Below, in pieces: positions 7,695-16,900 of a DNA stretch of 64,000 bases. The notes below the pieces were generated by a model. It was not told the DNA's origin. It saw only the letters and a list, made by a program, of their open reading frames with translations, and did not search any database. The stretch lies in contig JAJFKM010000025.1 of assembly GCA_021773215.1 (NCBI GenBank), positions 36,161 through 100,160 on the forward strand. Direction: 5' to 3'. The stretch's first letter is position 1, and the number at the start of each line of letters is the position of its first letter. A program made the position numbers and the translations under genes. Source of the DNA: Gammaproteobacteria bacterium. GTDB taxonomy: Bacteria; Pseudomonadota; Gammaproteobacteria; Eutrophobiales; Eutrophobiaceae.

Positions 7695-8708
7695 CTACCC
7701 TCCAGTAACATTCATATGTCGGAATATGATTGGTTTTTCCGTTAAATTGAAATCGTGGCCTTTAGGCTTAATTAACATCGAATCTCTAATAGCTTGTTTG
7801 AGTTTTTCCATGTCTCCCGGATAGGAACGTAGCGTTTTGCGTAGATCAACAGAATGTTCCTGACCAAGACACAGTAGTAGTCGTCCTTCACAAGTTAGTC
7901 TTACCCGGTTACATAGCTCACAAAAATTATGGCTATGTGGTGAAATAAAACCAACACGGGTACCCGTCTCAGTTAATTTATAATACTTTGATGGGCCACC
8001 CGTAGTTTCGGTTGTCGGTACTAGTATGAATTCTTTTTCTAGGTCATTTTTGATTTCATCGCTGGAATAAAAAACCTCAGCTCGGTCATGATCACCGATA
8101 ACACCTAAAGGCATTTCTTCAATAAAACTGATATCCATACCTTGATCACTGGCATATCGAACTAAATCGATAACTTCATCATGGTTACGGTTTTTTAATA
8201 TGACGGTATTTAATTTTATTTTTTCAAAACCAACCGCAATTGCGGCATCAATTCCGGCGATTACTTTATCTAGTTCGCCGACGCGCGTAATGTTTTTAAA
8301 TTTTTCTGCATCAAGAGAATCGAGGCTTATGTTTATGCGTTTAACACCGGCATCTTTTAATGGTTGAGCTAATTTTGTGAGTTGTGAACCATTTGTAGTT
8401 AACACCAATTCATCCAGGCCGGGTAATTGGCCTATATCTTCAAATAGCTGAATAACGTTGCGTCGAATAAGTGGTTCACCACCGGTGATTCGAATTCTTT
8501 TTACGCCGAGCTCGGTAAATGCCTGCGCTATTTTTGATATTTCTTCTAACGTTAAAAGTTGTGCACGAGGCACAAATTGCATTTCATCATCCATACAGTA
8601 GACACAGCGAAAATCACAGCGGTCAGTCACTGAGATACGTACATAATCGACAACACGATTAAATTTATCGATTAATACTTCTTGTTGATTATTGGTTTTA
8701 ACGTCCAT
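7695..8708 (-). CDS. moaA: GTP 3',8-cyclase MoaA, radical SAM
   Basis: MoaA uses S-adenosylmethionine and two [4Fe-4S] clusters to cyclise GTP, the first step of Moco synthesis. The 337-residue protein has the radical-SAM motif CDFRCVYC (about residues 32-39), RITGGEPLIRR for SAM binding, and the C-terminal cluster cysteines CELCNRVRLTCEGRLLLC. It ends in the conserved Gly-Gly (NVTGG) needed for activity in this family. It heads the minus-strand Moco run moaA-fdhD-mobA-mobB-moeA and has a TATAAT about 65 nt upstream. Confidence 0.98.
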   Translation of the reverse strand: MDVKTNNQQEVLIDKFNRVVDYVRISVTDRCDFRCVYCMDDEMQFVPRAQLLTLEEISKIAQAFTELGVKRIRITGGEPLIRRNVIQLFEDIGQLPGLDELVLTTNGSQLTKLAQPLKDAGVKRINISLDSLDAEKFKNITRVGELDKVIAGIDAAIAVGFEKIKLNTVILKNRNHDEVIDLVRYASDQGMDISFIEEMPLGVIGDHDRAEVFYSSDEIKNDLEKEFILVPTTETTGGPSKYYKLTETGTRVGFISPHSHNFCELCNRVRLTCEGRLLLCLGQEHSVDLRKTLRSYPGDMEKLKQAIRDSMLIKPKGHDFNLTEKPIIFRHMNVTGG

Positions 8709-8771
8709 TTCTACAGATTTAGCAATTATTGTGTTTTAACGATTGTACTTCATGAAAATTAGATAGCGGCA

Positions 8772-8800
8772 ATTATAGCGTACTCGTTTGTTGAAACATA
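8772..8800 (-). promoter_or_regulatory. Putative promoter of the moaA run
   Basis: On the minus strand an exact TATAAT lies at 8777-8772, about 64 nt before the moaA start. The -35 position is weak (TATGTT at 17-nt spacing, or ATGTTT at 16). I found no convincing Moco-riboswitch architecture in the 166-nt leader. Confidence 0.3.
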
Positions 8801-8874
8801 TTTAATTAACAGCGATTCACTTTGTGGAGACTGTATATATCAAGATACTGTGGAATTATGCAACATAGCATCGA

Positions 8875-9342
8875 TTACCAGCTCTTATAGGGGTGGCTGA
8901 CAAGGCAAATATTATAATAACGAGGGTCTTCTGTGACCTCTACGCCTAGCCAACTGGGTAGGGCAAAGGTCTCATCAACGCTGGTCAATTCTAACTCAGC
9001 GACAATTAATCCTTCATTTTCTCCGGCAAAGACGTCAATTTCCCATATGTGACCTTGGTGATTAACGTGATAACGTATTTTGTCGATATAAGGACGATCA
9101 CATAATGCCGTGAGCATTTCATTTGCATCTTCCAGTGATATAGCATATTCGTATTCACTGCGCTGGGCACCAATGGTTTTACTCTTAATGTTGATGTTGG
9201 CAGTTTCACCATTGACGCGGATGCGAACGGAACTCTTCTCATTACTGCCCATATAGCCTTGGGTGATCTGAATACCATCATCGGCGTCATGACGCCATTC
9301 ATCACTAGAGATAAGAAATTTACGTTCTATTTCGATTGCCAT
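8875..9342 (-). CDS. CYTH-domain triphosphatase
   Basis: CYTH (triphosphate tunnel metalloenzyme) proteins hydrolyse triphosphates such as tripolyphosphate or thiamine triphosphate; some form cAMP. The N-terminal MAIEIERKFLI has the ExExK motif, followed by alternating charged strands (SVRIRVNGETANINIKSK, EYEYAISL, IWEIDVFAGENEGLIVAELE) that build the tunnel. At 155 residues it is the stand-alone short form resembling the Nitrosomonas tripolyphosphatase; the E. coli YgiF C-terminal CHAD domain is absent. It sits 13 nt downstream of the ampG-like gene and is probably co-transcribed with it. Confidence 0.9.
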   Translation of the reverse strand: MAIEIERKFLISSDEWRHDADDGIQITQGYMGSNEKSSVRIRVNGETANINIKSKTIGAQRSEYEYAISLEDANEMLTALCDRPYIDKIRYHVNHQGHIWEIDVFAGENEGLIVAELELTSVDETFALPSWLGVEVTEDPRYYNICLVSHPYKSW

Positions 9343-9355
9343 AGTAAAGACTGTG

Positions 9356-10888
9356 TTACTCGAATTTTAAATGTTTATTTGCCAGATAAATAATGCCTAA
9401 TACAGGTATTCCTAGTAAAGATGCAAATAAGAAGAAGTTTGTATAACCGACATTTTCTACGATTGAACCTGAATAACCACCAATGATTTTTGGAAATAGC
9501 GTCATTAGAGAACTAAATATTGCGTATTGCATCGCGGTGAAAGAAATATTTGTTAGTCGGGAAAGAAAAGCGACAAAAGCTGCGCTAGCAATTCCGGCGG
9601 ACAAATTGTCTGCGGAGATCACAAGATATAGTAACTGAATGTCGTATCCTTTAACAGCGAGAAGCATGAATAACAAGTTTGTTAGAACGGTTAGTAATGC
9701 TCCTAGAAACAAGACCCTCATCACACCATAACGGATTGACAAAATTCCGCCTAAAAAGCCACCTGCGATAGTCATAAATAATCCAAATGTTTTCACTACA
9801 GAGGCAATCTCTTTTTTACTATAGCCAAGGTCTTGAAAGAAAATATTTGAAATCACACCTAGAACAATGTCAGAAATTCGATAAAGACCGATCAAAACGA
9901 GTAACAATATGGCGAGCTTAATGCCGTAACGCTGAAAAAAATCCAGGACAGGTTCTACATAACTGTCGACCACGATTTTCTTTTCAACAAATTTAAATTT
10001 TATGAGTGCAAATACAATTGATAAAAATATTATTACCCCAAGAAAAAGCCGAAAGAACTCGACGCAAAAATTAGACAGTGTTTTATTATTTAATATTTCT
10101 GTTAGGTTGTTTTTCCATGATGCAGCAAACTCGGAACTAAGATGAAATGATATTACAAAACCGACTACTGCAAGTATAAACACCAGAAAAAACTTAATGT
10201 AAGTGACATTAGAATATTTATATTCATTAATTTTATTTCTTTCGGGTTCTTTTATACAAAACGTCGTAATAATACCGATTAGCATTGCTGCAGCCATGCA
10301 GCTATAAGTAACTTGCCATGCACGATAATCATATGAACCCATTTCTGAACCTAAAGAGCTGGCAATATATAAACTGCCTGCACCAGAGACCAACATGCCT
10401 ATACGGTAACCTGCTATATAGGTTGCAGACATCAAGGCTTGAAGTTCAGAGGAAGCGGATTCAATTCTGTAGGCATCAATAACAATGTCTTGTGTTGCAG
10501 CAGAAAAACCCAACATGACACAGGCTATGGCCATTATTTTTAGATATGATTCACTATGAGATGGGTCAATAAATGCCATTGATAAGATTGAAACAATGAT
10601 CGCTATTTGAGATACCAACATCCAGGCTCTTCTTCTTCCCAATCTATGGGTCAAAAAAGGAATAGGGAGTTTGTCTGCTATCGGCGCCCAAACAAACTTG
10701 AAAGAATAGCCTAATGCCGCCCAACTGAAGAATGTAACTGCTGATCGATCAATACCGGCCTCTCTTAACCAAAGACCTAAAGAAGAAAAAATCAGCAATA
10801 ATGGAATGCCAGCAGAAAAGCCAAAGAAAAGCATGGTGATCACTCTTGGATGCAAGAATGCCTGAAAACTATTTTTCCAATTCCCCAT
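9356..10888 (-). CDS. ampG: AmpG-type muropeptide permease (major facilitator superfamily)
   Basis: AmpG imports GlcNAc-anhydroMurNAc peptides from the periplasm for cell-wall recycling. The 510-residue protein has many membrane segments. The N-terminal half shows GFSAGIPLLLIFSSLGLWL, SFKFVWAPIADKLPIPFL, LGRRRAWMLVSQ and ATQDIVIDAYRIE, all typical of AmpG. The C-terminal half includes RISDIVLGVISNIFFQDLGY. A charged loop of about 30 residues sits mid-protein. It lies just upstream of the CYTH gene. The substrate is inferred from the family; no amidase or beta-lactamase gene is adjacent. Confidence 0.88.
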   Translation of the reverse strand: MGNWKNSFQAFLHPRVITMLFFGFSAGIPLLLIFSSLGLWLREAGIDRSAVTFFSWAALGYSFKFVWAPIADKLPIPFLTHRLGRRRAWMLVSQIAIIVSILSMAFIDPSHSESYLKIMAIACVMLGFSAATQDIVIDAYRIESASSELQALMSATYIAGYRIGMLVSGAGSLYIASSLGSEMGSYDYRAWQVTYSCMAAAMLIGIITTFCIKEPERNKINEYKYSNVTYIKFFLVFILAVVGFVISFHLSSEFAASWKNNLTEILNNKTLSNFCVEFFRLFLGVIIFLSIVFALIKFKFVEKKIVVDSYVEPVLDFFQRYGIKLAILLLVLIGLYRISDIVLGVISNIFFQDLGYSKKEIASVVKTFGLFMTIAGGFLGGILSIRYGVMRVLFLGALLTVLTNLLFMLLAVKGYDIQLLYLVISADNLSAGIASAAFVAFLSRLTNISFTAMQYAIFSSLMTLFPKIIGGYSGSIVENVGYTNFFLFASLLGIPVLGIIYLANKHLKFE

Positions 10889-11029
10889 GTCAGATTGATA
10901 AAGCGTTTGATAATAATCAGAAGGAGAAGATTATATCATTGAAGAGGGGCTTTAAATTGAATTTTGTTTATATACTTATTATTAGTTTATTGAGATAAAG
11001 ATAGCCGGTGAAATGTTGTCGAACCTAAT

Positions 11030-11440
11030 TTATCTTCCTAACTGATAACCATAACTCCTATTTCCGTTTCGCTTTTTAGATCTTCTGCCGTCGTTAAAAC
11101 CTTGTGTATAGGCATCTTGCTTGCGCTGATAGTTGTTGTGTCGTGAATTGGAGTGCTTATTCTGATATTTATTACGATAGTATTCAGCACGATCATAAGC
11201 ATGTTTATTACCATGACGGCTGTAAAGATCGGAAAGGTTATTGTATCGACGGTTTGAATAGGAATTATTGTAATTGTTATAACGGCTATTATGTCGCTGA
11301 TAATTTTTCTGTGGATAGTAATTATGTTTGTAGTGGTTATAGCCAGGGACACCCAGAATTATTTTAATTTCTGCCTGTGCGCTTAGTGGTAATAATAATA
11401 AAATTGTAGAATAAATTATTGTTTTATAGGGTACTGGCAT
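11030..11440 (-). CDS. Secreted Tyr/Asn/Arg-rich basic protein of unknown function
   Basis: A signal peptide (about residues 1-23, ending LLPLSAQA) is followed by roughly 110 residues of low-complexity sequence dominated by Tyr, Asn, Arg, Ser and His, with repeated NNY, RYNN and RHN units and a C-terminal DAYTQGFNDGRRSKK. The ATG at 11440 is chosen over a TTG at 11452 because a perfect GGAGG lies 5 nt before it. The mature part looks disordered and strongly basic, which would favour binding to nucleic acid, cell wall or polyanions. I recognise no family; two other frames are open here but lack good starts. Confidence 0.7.
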   Translation of the reverse strand: MPVPYKTIIYSTILLLLPLSAQAEIKIILGVPGYNHYKHNYYPQKNYQRHNSRYNNYNNSYSNRRYNNLSDLYSRHGNKHAYDRAEYYRNKYQNKHSNSRHNNYQRKQDAYTQGFNDGRRSKKRNGNRSYGYQLGR

Positions 11441-11484
11441 ATTGGCCTCCAACTACGGGTATTTAAACGATTAGAGGGACATGA

Positions 11485-11778
11485 ATGGAAATGGTTGCAA
11501 AAATAAACTCTCCCAGGGTAGAAATTCACTATTGCACGCAATGCCGCTTTATTTTAAGAGCAAATTGGATCGCTCAAGAGTTGTTGATGACCTTTGGTGA
11601 GAAGATAGGTGAACTTGCACTAGTGCCTTCAGCGGGGGGTGTTTTTACTGTTTTATTAGATGGAGACGAAATATTCTCTAGAAAAAAGGAAGCAAGATTC
11701 CCTGAGTCTAAAGAGTTAAAACAATTAATTCGTGACAGGATTGAGCCTGATATGCCGCTTGGACACAGCGACGATTAA
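11485..11778 (+). CDS. SelT/SelW/SelH (Rdx) family thioredoxin-like protein
   Basis: Rdx proteins have a thioredoxin-like fold and a Cys-x2-Cys or Cys-x2-Sec redox motif after the first strand. Here the motif is YCTQCRF (about residues 16-22) with two cysteines and no in-frame TGA, followed by WIAQELLMTFGEKIGEL and GGVFTVLLDGDEIFSRK, all characteristic. At 97 residues it is the usual bacterial size. A GAGGG lies 6 nt before the ATG. It is divergent from the Tyr/Asn-rich gene and convergent with the PP2C-FGE gene. The physiological substrate is unknown. Confidence 0.88.
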   Translation: MEMVAKINSPRVEIHYCTQCRFILRANWIAQELLMTFGEKIGELALVPSAGGVFTVLLDGDEIFSRKKEARFPESKELKQLIRDRIEPDMPLGHSDD

Positions 11779-11804
11779 CGCTATAAAATCAGTGCAGTAG
11801 AGAA

Positions 11805-13754
11805 TTAAGGCACTTCTCTGACAACACGTATGCCTATATGGTCATAGGCTTTGTCAGATTTGAATTTATCTCGTTTTGCATTACGTATTGATTGTGGTGG
11901 AGTGCTGTATGCACCACCTCTAACGACACGATAAGAACAATCCCCACCTTCCCATGCGTCGGCATATTCCGGGGCGCCTTTATAATTGTCATGCCAGCAG
12001 TCATGGACCCATTCGGCCACATTGCCGGATGTGTCATAAAGCCCAAATGCATTGGCCTCGAAGCTACCAATCTTTGTTGGTTTTCGTGGGTCAAGGTTGG
12101 TTCCGCAGCCGAAGCAATGAGCGCGATTTGGTTCTTCGTCATAACCCCACCAAAAAGTGGATTTTTCACCTGTTGAAGCCAGGTATTCCCATTCTGCTTC
12201 GTTTGCTAATCTATATTTTTGCCCCGTTTCTTCGGAGAGCCATTTTGTGTAGTAGTAGGCATCATCCCAAGAGATAAAGATTACAGGATGCGTTTCTCTA
12301 TCTAGATAGAGTGAATCGGGTATTTTTTTACCTTTAGCTTTGGCAAACAAATCATATTGTGAAAATGTAACTTCATATTGACTGGCCGCAAATTCTTTTA
12401 CTGAGACTTCATGTCGGGGCCGTTCATCTGAATTTTTGGAACTAGTACTACCCATGGTGAATTTTCCCGCAGGGATGACTACCATTAATGGGCCTTTACC
12501 ACCGGATTTCAAGTTATCTTGAATCGTTTTGCCGACAGCAGCAGCGATCTTCTCTGGAGCAGACTCTGCAGCTGGTGCAGCGGGTTCTGTAGGTTCTTCT
12601 GAGACAGTCTCTTGCTCTGATAAGGCAACAGGTTCTTCATCAACTACGGGTTCATCACTGACTTGCTCATCATCGGCTCCAGACTCAGCTTCCATTTCTT
12701 GCTCTGCGACAATGGGTTCTGATGTTTGAGCCGGTTTTTTGCCCATCATAGTGAAGGAGATACCGCCTATGACCAAAATAACAGCGGCTGCAATACCAAT
12801 CATCAAGCCCGTTTTACTTTTAGGTTCCTTCTCTCTGGGTAAGGTTGCCTCTTCGGAAAATGCAGGTTGCCCAACTTGTTGCTCTGGTTGTGACTCTGGC
12901 TCTAATTCTTCGGTTGATACGTCGGCAACAGACATTTCCGCTGTTGATTCGAGTACATCTTCAGTTACTGCTTCTGCTACTGCTGCTGCCTCTGCGGTAT
13001 CTTTAACATTGACTACTACGGCAGTGGTATTGTCCTGACGCGGCATATTGGCTTCTTCAACTGCCGTCATTAGTGCATCAGCACATTCCTTAGTGGCTTC
13101 AGACCATTCAGAATATTGAATGATCTTACCGGCACTAAGGGTATCAAGCCCGTCACTGCATAAAATAATACGATCATCGGCTTGAAGTTCGAAAGGGTTT
13201 GCCGGAACATCTATTTCATTGATGTCTTCGCCTGTAATGGCACTCATCAACATATTTCGAGATAGACCTGGCTCCGCTTCTACAGGTGTGCCATCAGCCT
13301 CCATTCTATCCAGAAAGCCACCATAACTATGGTCAGCATTCTTTTTTGTTAGTTCTCTGTCTCGTACCAAATAACAATGGCTATCGCCAACACTGGCCCA
13401 CCACATTTTCCCGTCTTCAAGAATGGCAGCCACCATGGTGCAGCCCATACCTGATAATGCCGGGGTTTCTGCTACGGTTTCCTTGATTGAAAAATTGGCC
13501 TTGTTTACAGCTTCTTTGAGAATTTCAGAAGGGTTTTCAGTTGGGTAGTTTGCAGAAACATGTTTGTTAAAGGCTTGTACGGCCATATTACTGGCTACGT
13601 TGCCAGCAGCATGTCCACCCATGCCATCTGCAATTACAACAAGTGCACTGGGTTTGCCATTAGCATCGGTTAAGTGGGTGATTAGGAATGCATCTTCTTG
13701 ATAGTCTCTTGCGCCATCAATTTGTGAGCCGGCTAATTCAAATTCAAGTGCCAT
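11805..13754 (-). CDS. PP2C-type Ser/Thr phosphatase fused through a transmembrane segment to a formylglycine-generating-enzyme-like domain
   Basis: Residues 1-250 form a PP2C (PPM) phosphatase: DGARDYQEDAFLI, VVIADGMGGHAAGNVAS, WASVGDSHCYLVRD and ILCSDGLD carry the metal-binding aspartates. An acidic linker follows, then one membrane helix near residues 316-338 (GLMIGIAAAVILVIGGI), a second Glu/Pro/Ala-rich linker, and from about residue 420 a FGE-sulfatase domain (VIPAGKFTMGS, ANEAEWEYLAS, GNVAEWVHDCW, YRVVRGGAYS). The topology puts the phosphatase in the cytoplasm and the FGE domain in the periplasm. FGE-like domains often bind ligands rather than modify sulfatases. No partner kinase gene is adjacent. 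Divergent from hrpA. Confidence 0.9.
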   Translation of the reverse strand: MALEFELAGSQIDGARDYQEDAFLITHLTDANGKPSALVVIADGMGGHAAGNVASNMAVQAFNKHVSANYPTENPSEILKEAVNKANFSIKETVAETPALSGMGCTMVAAILEDGKMWWASVGDSHCYLVRDRELTKKNADHSYGGFLDRMEADGTPVEAEPGLSRNMLMSAITGEDINEIDVPANPFELQADDRIILCSDGLDTLSAGKIIQYSEWSEATKECADALMTAVEEANMPRQDNTTAVVVNVKDTAEAAAVAEAVTEDVLESTAEMSVADVSTEELEPESQPEQQVGQPAFSEEATLPREKEPKSKTGLMIGIAAAVILVIGGISFTMMGKKPAQTSEPIVAEQEMEAESGADDEQVSDEPVVDEEPVALSEQETVSEEPTEPAAPAAESAPEKIAAAVGKTIQDNLKSGGKGPLMVVIPAGKFTMGSTSSKNSDERPRHEVSVKEFAASQYEVTFSQYDLFAKAKGKKIPDSLYLDRETHPVIFISWDDAYYYTKWLSEETGQKYRLANEAEWEYLASTGEKSTFWWGYDEEPNRAHCFGCGTNLDPRKPTKIGSFEANAFGLYDTSGNVAEWVHDCWHDNYKGAPEYADAWEGGDCSYRVVRGGAYSTPPQSIRNAKRDKFKSDKAYDHIGIRVVREVP

Positions 13755-13987
13755 ACGCTAAGAAAACCCCATTCGTGAAAAGTAATATAATCAATCTTAT
13801 TGTTTATTATGTGTAGTACTTAACGCAGAAAATACTGTCTGGATTAATTTAATATTTTATGGTTGATTATCCTACCAGTCCATCAATAAATTACAAATAA
13901 ATACTTGATTCGAGTCAATAAATTGGGATTAGCTCGATATTAATGCATAGTCTAAATGCTGCTATAAAAGACAAGAACAGGAAAGGC

Positions 13988-16900
13988 ATGACATCTTTGG
14001 AAATAAAAAATATCTATGACCGTATAGCAGATACGCGCTCATCAGAACAGTTTCGTTTAAAACGTGACTTTGACCGTTTAAAAAAACGTAATCTTGAGAA
14101 TAATCCTGAATGGGATGCTCTTAAGCGTAAAATAGAATTATCGGTTCAAAATAAATCCGATAGAGTAAATCGCCTTCCGAAATGTCAGTTTGATGATAAT
14201 TTACCTATAAATCAGCATGTTGATGAAATATCTGCAGCCATATTAAACAATTCAGTCACCATTATTTGTGGTGAGACGGGTTCAGGTAAAACTACCCAGC
14301 TACCAAAACTCTGTCTCACATTAGGGCGTGGGATAGGCGGTGTTATAGGGCATACGCAACCAAGGCGACTTGCTGCCCGAACTGTTGCTAAGCGAATTGC
14401 CGAAGAATTGGATAGTGATTTAGGCAGCGATGTTGGCTTCAAGATTAGACATCAGGATGTGACTAATAAGAATTCCTACATTAAGTTAATGACGGACGGT
14501 ATCTTGCTTGCTGAGTTACAACGGGATCGATATTTAAATCAATACGATACCTTGATCATCGATGAGGCGCACGAGCGTAGTCTGAATATCGATTTTATTC
14601 TGGGCTATATCAAGCAACTATTACCAAAAAGACCTGATCTGAAGGTAATCATTACTTCTGCCACGATAGACGTCACACGCTTTTCAGAACATTTTAATAA
14701 TGCGCCCGTTATTGAAGTCTCTGGTAGAACCTGGCCGGTTGATGTTTTGTATCGTCCGATTGAAGAAACTGATGAAGATGAAGATCCTGTCAGTAGGGAA
14801 GAGGTTATCTTACAAGGCATTCGAGAACTCACTTCATATGATATGGGAGATATCCTGATATTCATGGAAGGGGAAGGAGAAATCCATGGAACTGATAAAT
14901 TTCTCCGCAAACAAAACTTACGAGATACGGATATTTTACCGCTTTACGCACGTTTAAGTTCTTCGAGACAAAATAAGATCTTTGCTCCTCATAATCGCCG
15001 ACATATTGTGCTGGCGACGAATATTGCAGAAACATCATTAACTATTCCGGGAATACGATATGTAATAGATACCGGTATGGCACGCATGAGCCGTTATAGT
15101 TATCGCAGTAAGGTCCAGCGTCTGCCAATAGAAAGGGTCTCGATGGCGGCAGCTAATCAACGCAAAGGGCGTTGTGGTAGGACTAGCGAAGGGATATGTA
15201 TTCGTTTGTATAGTGAAGAAGACTTTGCTTCACGCGCGGAATATACAGAGCCTGAGATTTTGCGTACCAATCTAGCCTCAGTAATCCTACAGATGAAGGC
15301 ATTGAAGATCGGTGATATTGAACAGTATCCTTTTATCAATCCACCCGACAAGAAGTTCATCAATGATGGAATGCGCTTGTTGCGCGAAATCAATGCGCTG
15401 GACAAAGAAGAAAAATTAACACCGATAGGCAGAAAGCTGGTGCGCTTCCCGCTAGACCCACGCCATGCCAGGATCTTATTGGCAGGGCATGATTTTAATT
15501 GCTTACATGAGATATTAATTATTGTCAGTGCATTAAGCATACAAGATCCTCGAGAACGTCCTATTGATAAACAACAAAAGGCGGATGAATCACATCAGCA
15601 ATTCAGCGATGATGATTCAGACTTTTTATGGTTTCTGAACCTTTGGAATTTTTACCAAAAGCAAATCAAGCAACTTTCACAAAATAAACTTAGAAAACTG
15701 TGCCAAACGAACTTCTTATCTTATATGAAGATGCGAGAATGGATTGATATACATAGACAATTGCGTCACGTCTGTACAGAGATGGGTTTATTGTTGAATA
15801 CGGAACCTGCCACTTATCAAAATATACATTGTGCAATATTAAGTGGCATGTCGAGTCACGTTGCTTTTTTATCGGACAAACACGAATATACCGGTGCTCG
15901 TGATATAAAATTAAATCTGTTTCCTGCATCGGGTCAGTTTCATAAAAAACCAAAATGGGTTGTTGCGGCTGACTTGATTGAGACTACTCGATTATTTGCT
16001 CGAAACGTTGCACGAATCGATTCCGCATGGTTGATTAATGTTGCAAAACATTTGTTGAAGCATAGCTATTCTAACGCACATTGGGATAGCAAGAGCTCAC
16101 GTGTCGTTGCCTTAGAAAAGATCAGTCTATATGGCATGACATTGATTGCTGGCAAAAGAATTAATTACGGTGCTGTCAATCCGGTTGAGTCGAAAGCCTT
16201 ATTTATCAGGAATGCATTGATAGCAGGTGATTTAGAATCAAGCGCAAGTTTTTTCAAACAAAATAATAAAACAATAGAGGAAGTCAGGCATCTCGAAGTA
16301 AAGTCGCGTCGCCCAGATATACTGAATGATGAAGCCATCTATGAGTTTTATAATAAGTTATTACCAGCACATGTTTATGATGGACAATCATTTGCGACTT
16401 GGTCGAAAAAACTAAACAAGGAAAAAAAGCAAAGACTGTGTCTGACTAAAGAGTTAATAGTAAATCGCGAGACAGATGATATTACTGAATTCACGCATCC
16501 GAACAATATTGAATTTAATGGCATGCAGTTGCCGCTGGAATATAATTTTCTTCCAGGCGCTAAAGAAGATGGCCTTAGCGTGGACATCCCGTTAGAGGTA
16601 TTAAATCAATTCGATCAGAACCAGATGGATTATCTAGTGCCGGGATTGATAGAAGAAAAGATAATCTTGCTTTTAAAATCTTTACCTAAACCTATTCGCA
16701 AAACATTAGTACCGATCCCAGAGACTGCTGCTGAATGTGTAAGCAATATTAAGAATCATTCAGTCTCGTTAAAACAGAATCTGATTTCATATTTATTCAA
16801 AACGCGCACAGTTGATATCACAACCAATGATTTTTCAGAGGGCGATCTCCCCGAGCATCTTAGGACAAATTATCGAATTGTTAATTCAGAAAATGAATTG

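Noticed and set aside
8709-8874. Moco riboswitch upstream of moaA
   Set aside because: The leader is AT-rich and shows no set of conserved G-C stems; only a promoter-like TATAAT was found.
11038-11367. Overlapping ORFs on both strands at the Tyr/Asn-rich gene
   Set aside because: They arise from the repetitive composition of the gene; only the 11440 frame has a signal peptide and a perfect Shine-Dalgarno.
13905-13918. TTGATTCGAGTCAA palindrome between the PP2C-FGE and hrpA genes
   Set aside because: Imperfect and short, with no promoter placed clearly against it; noted only as a weak operator-like site.
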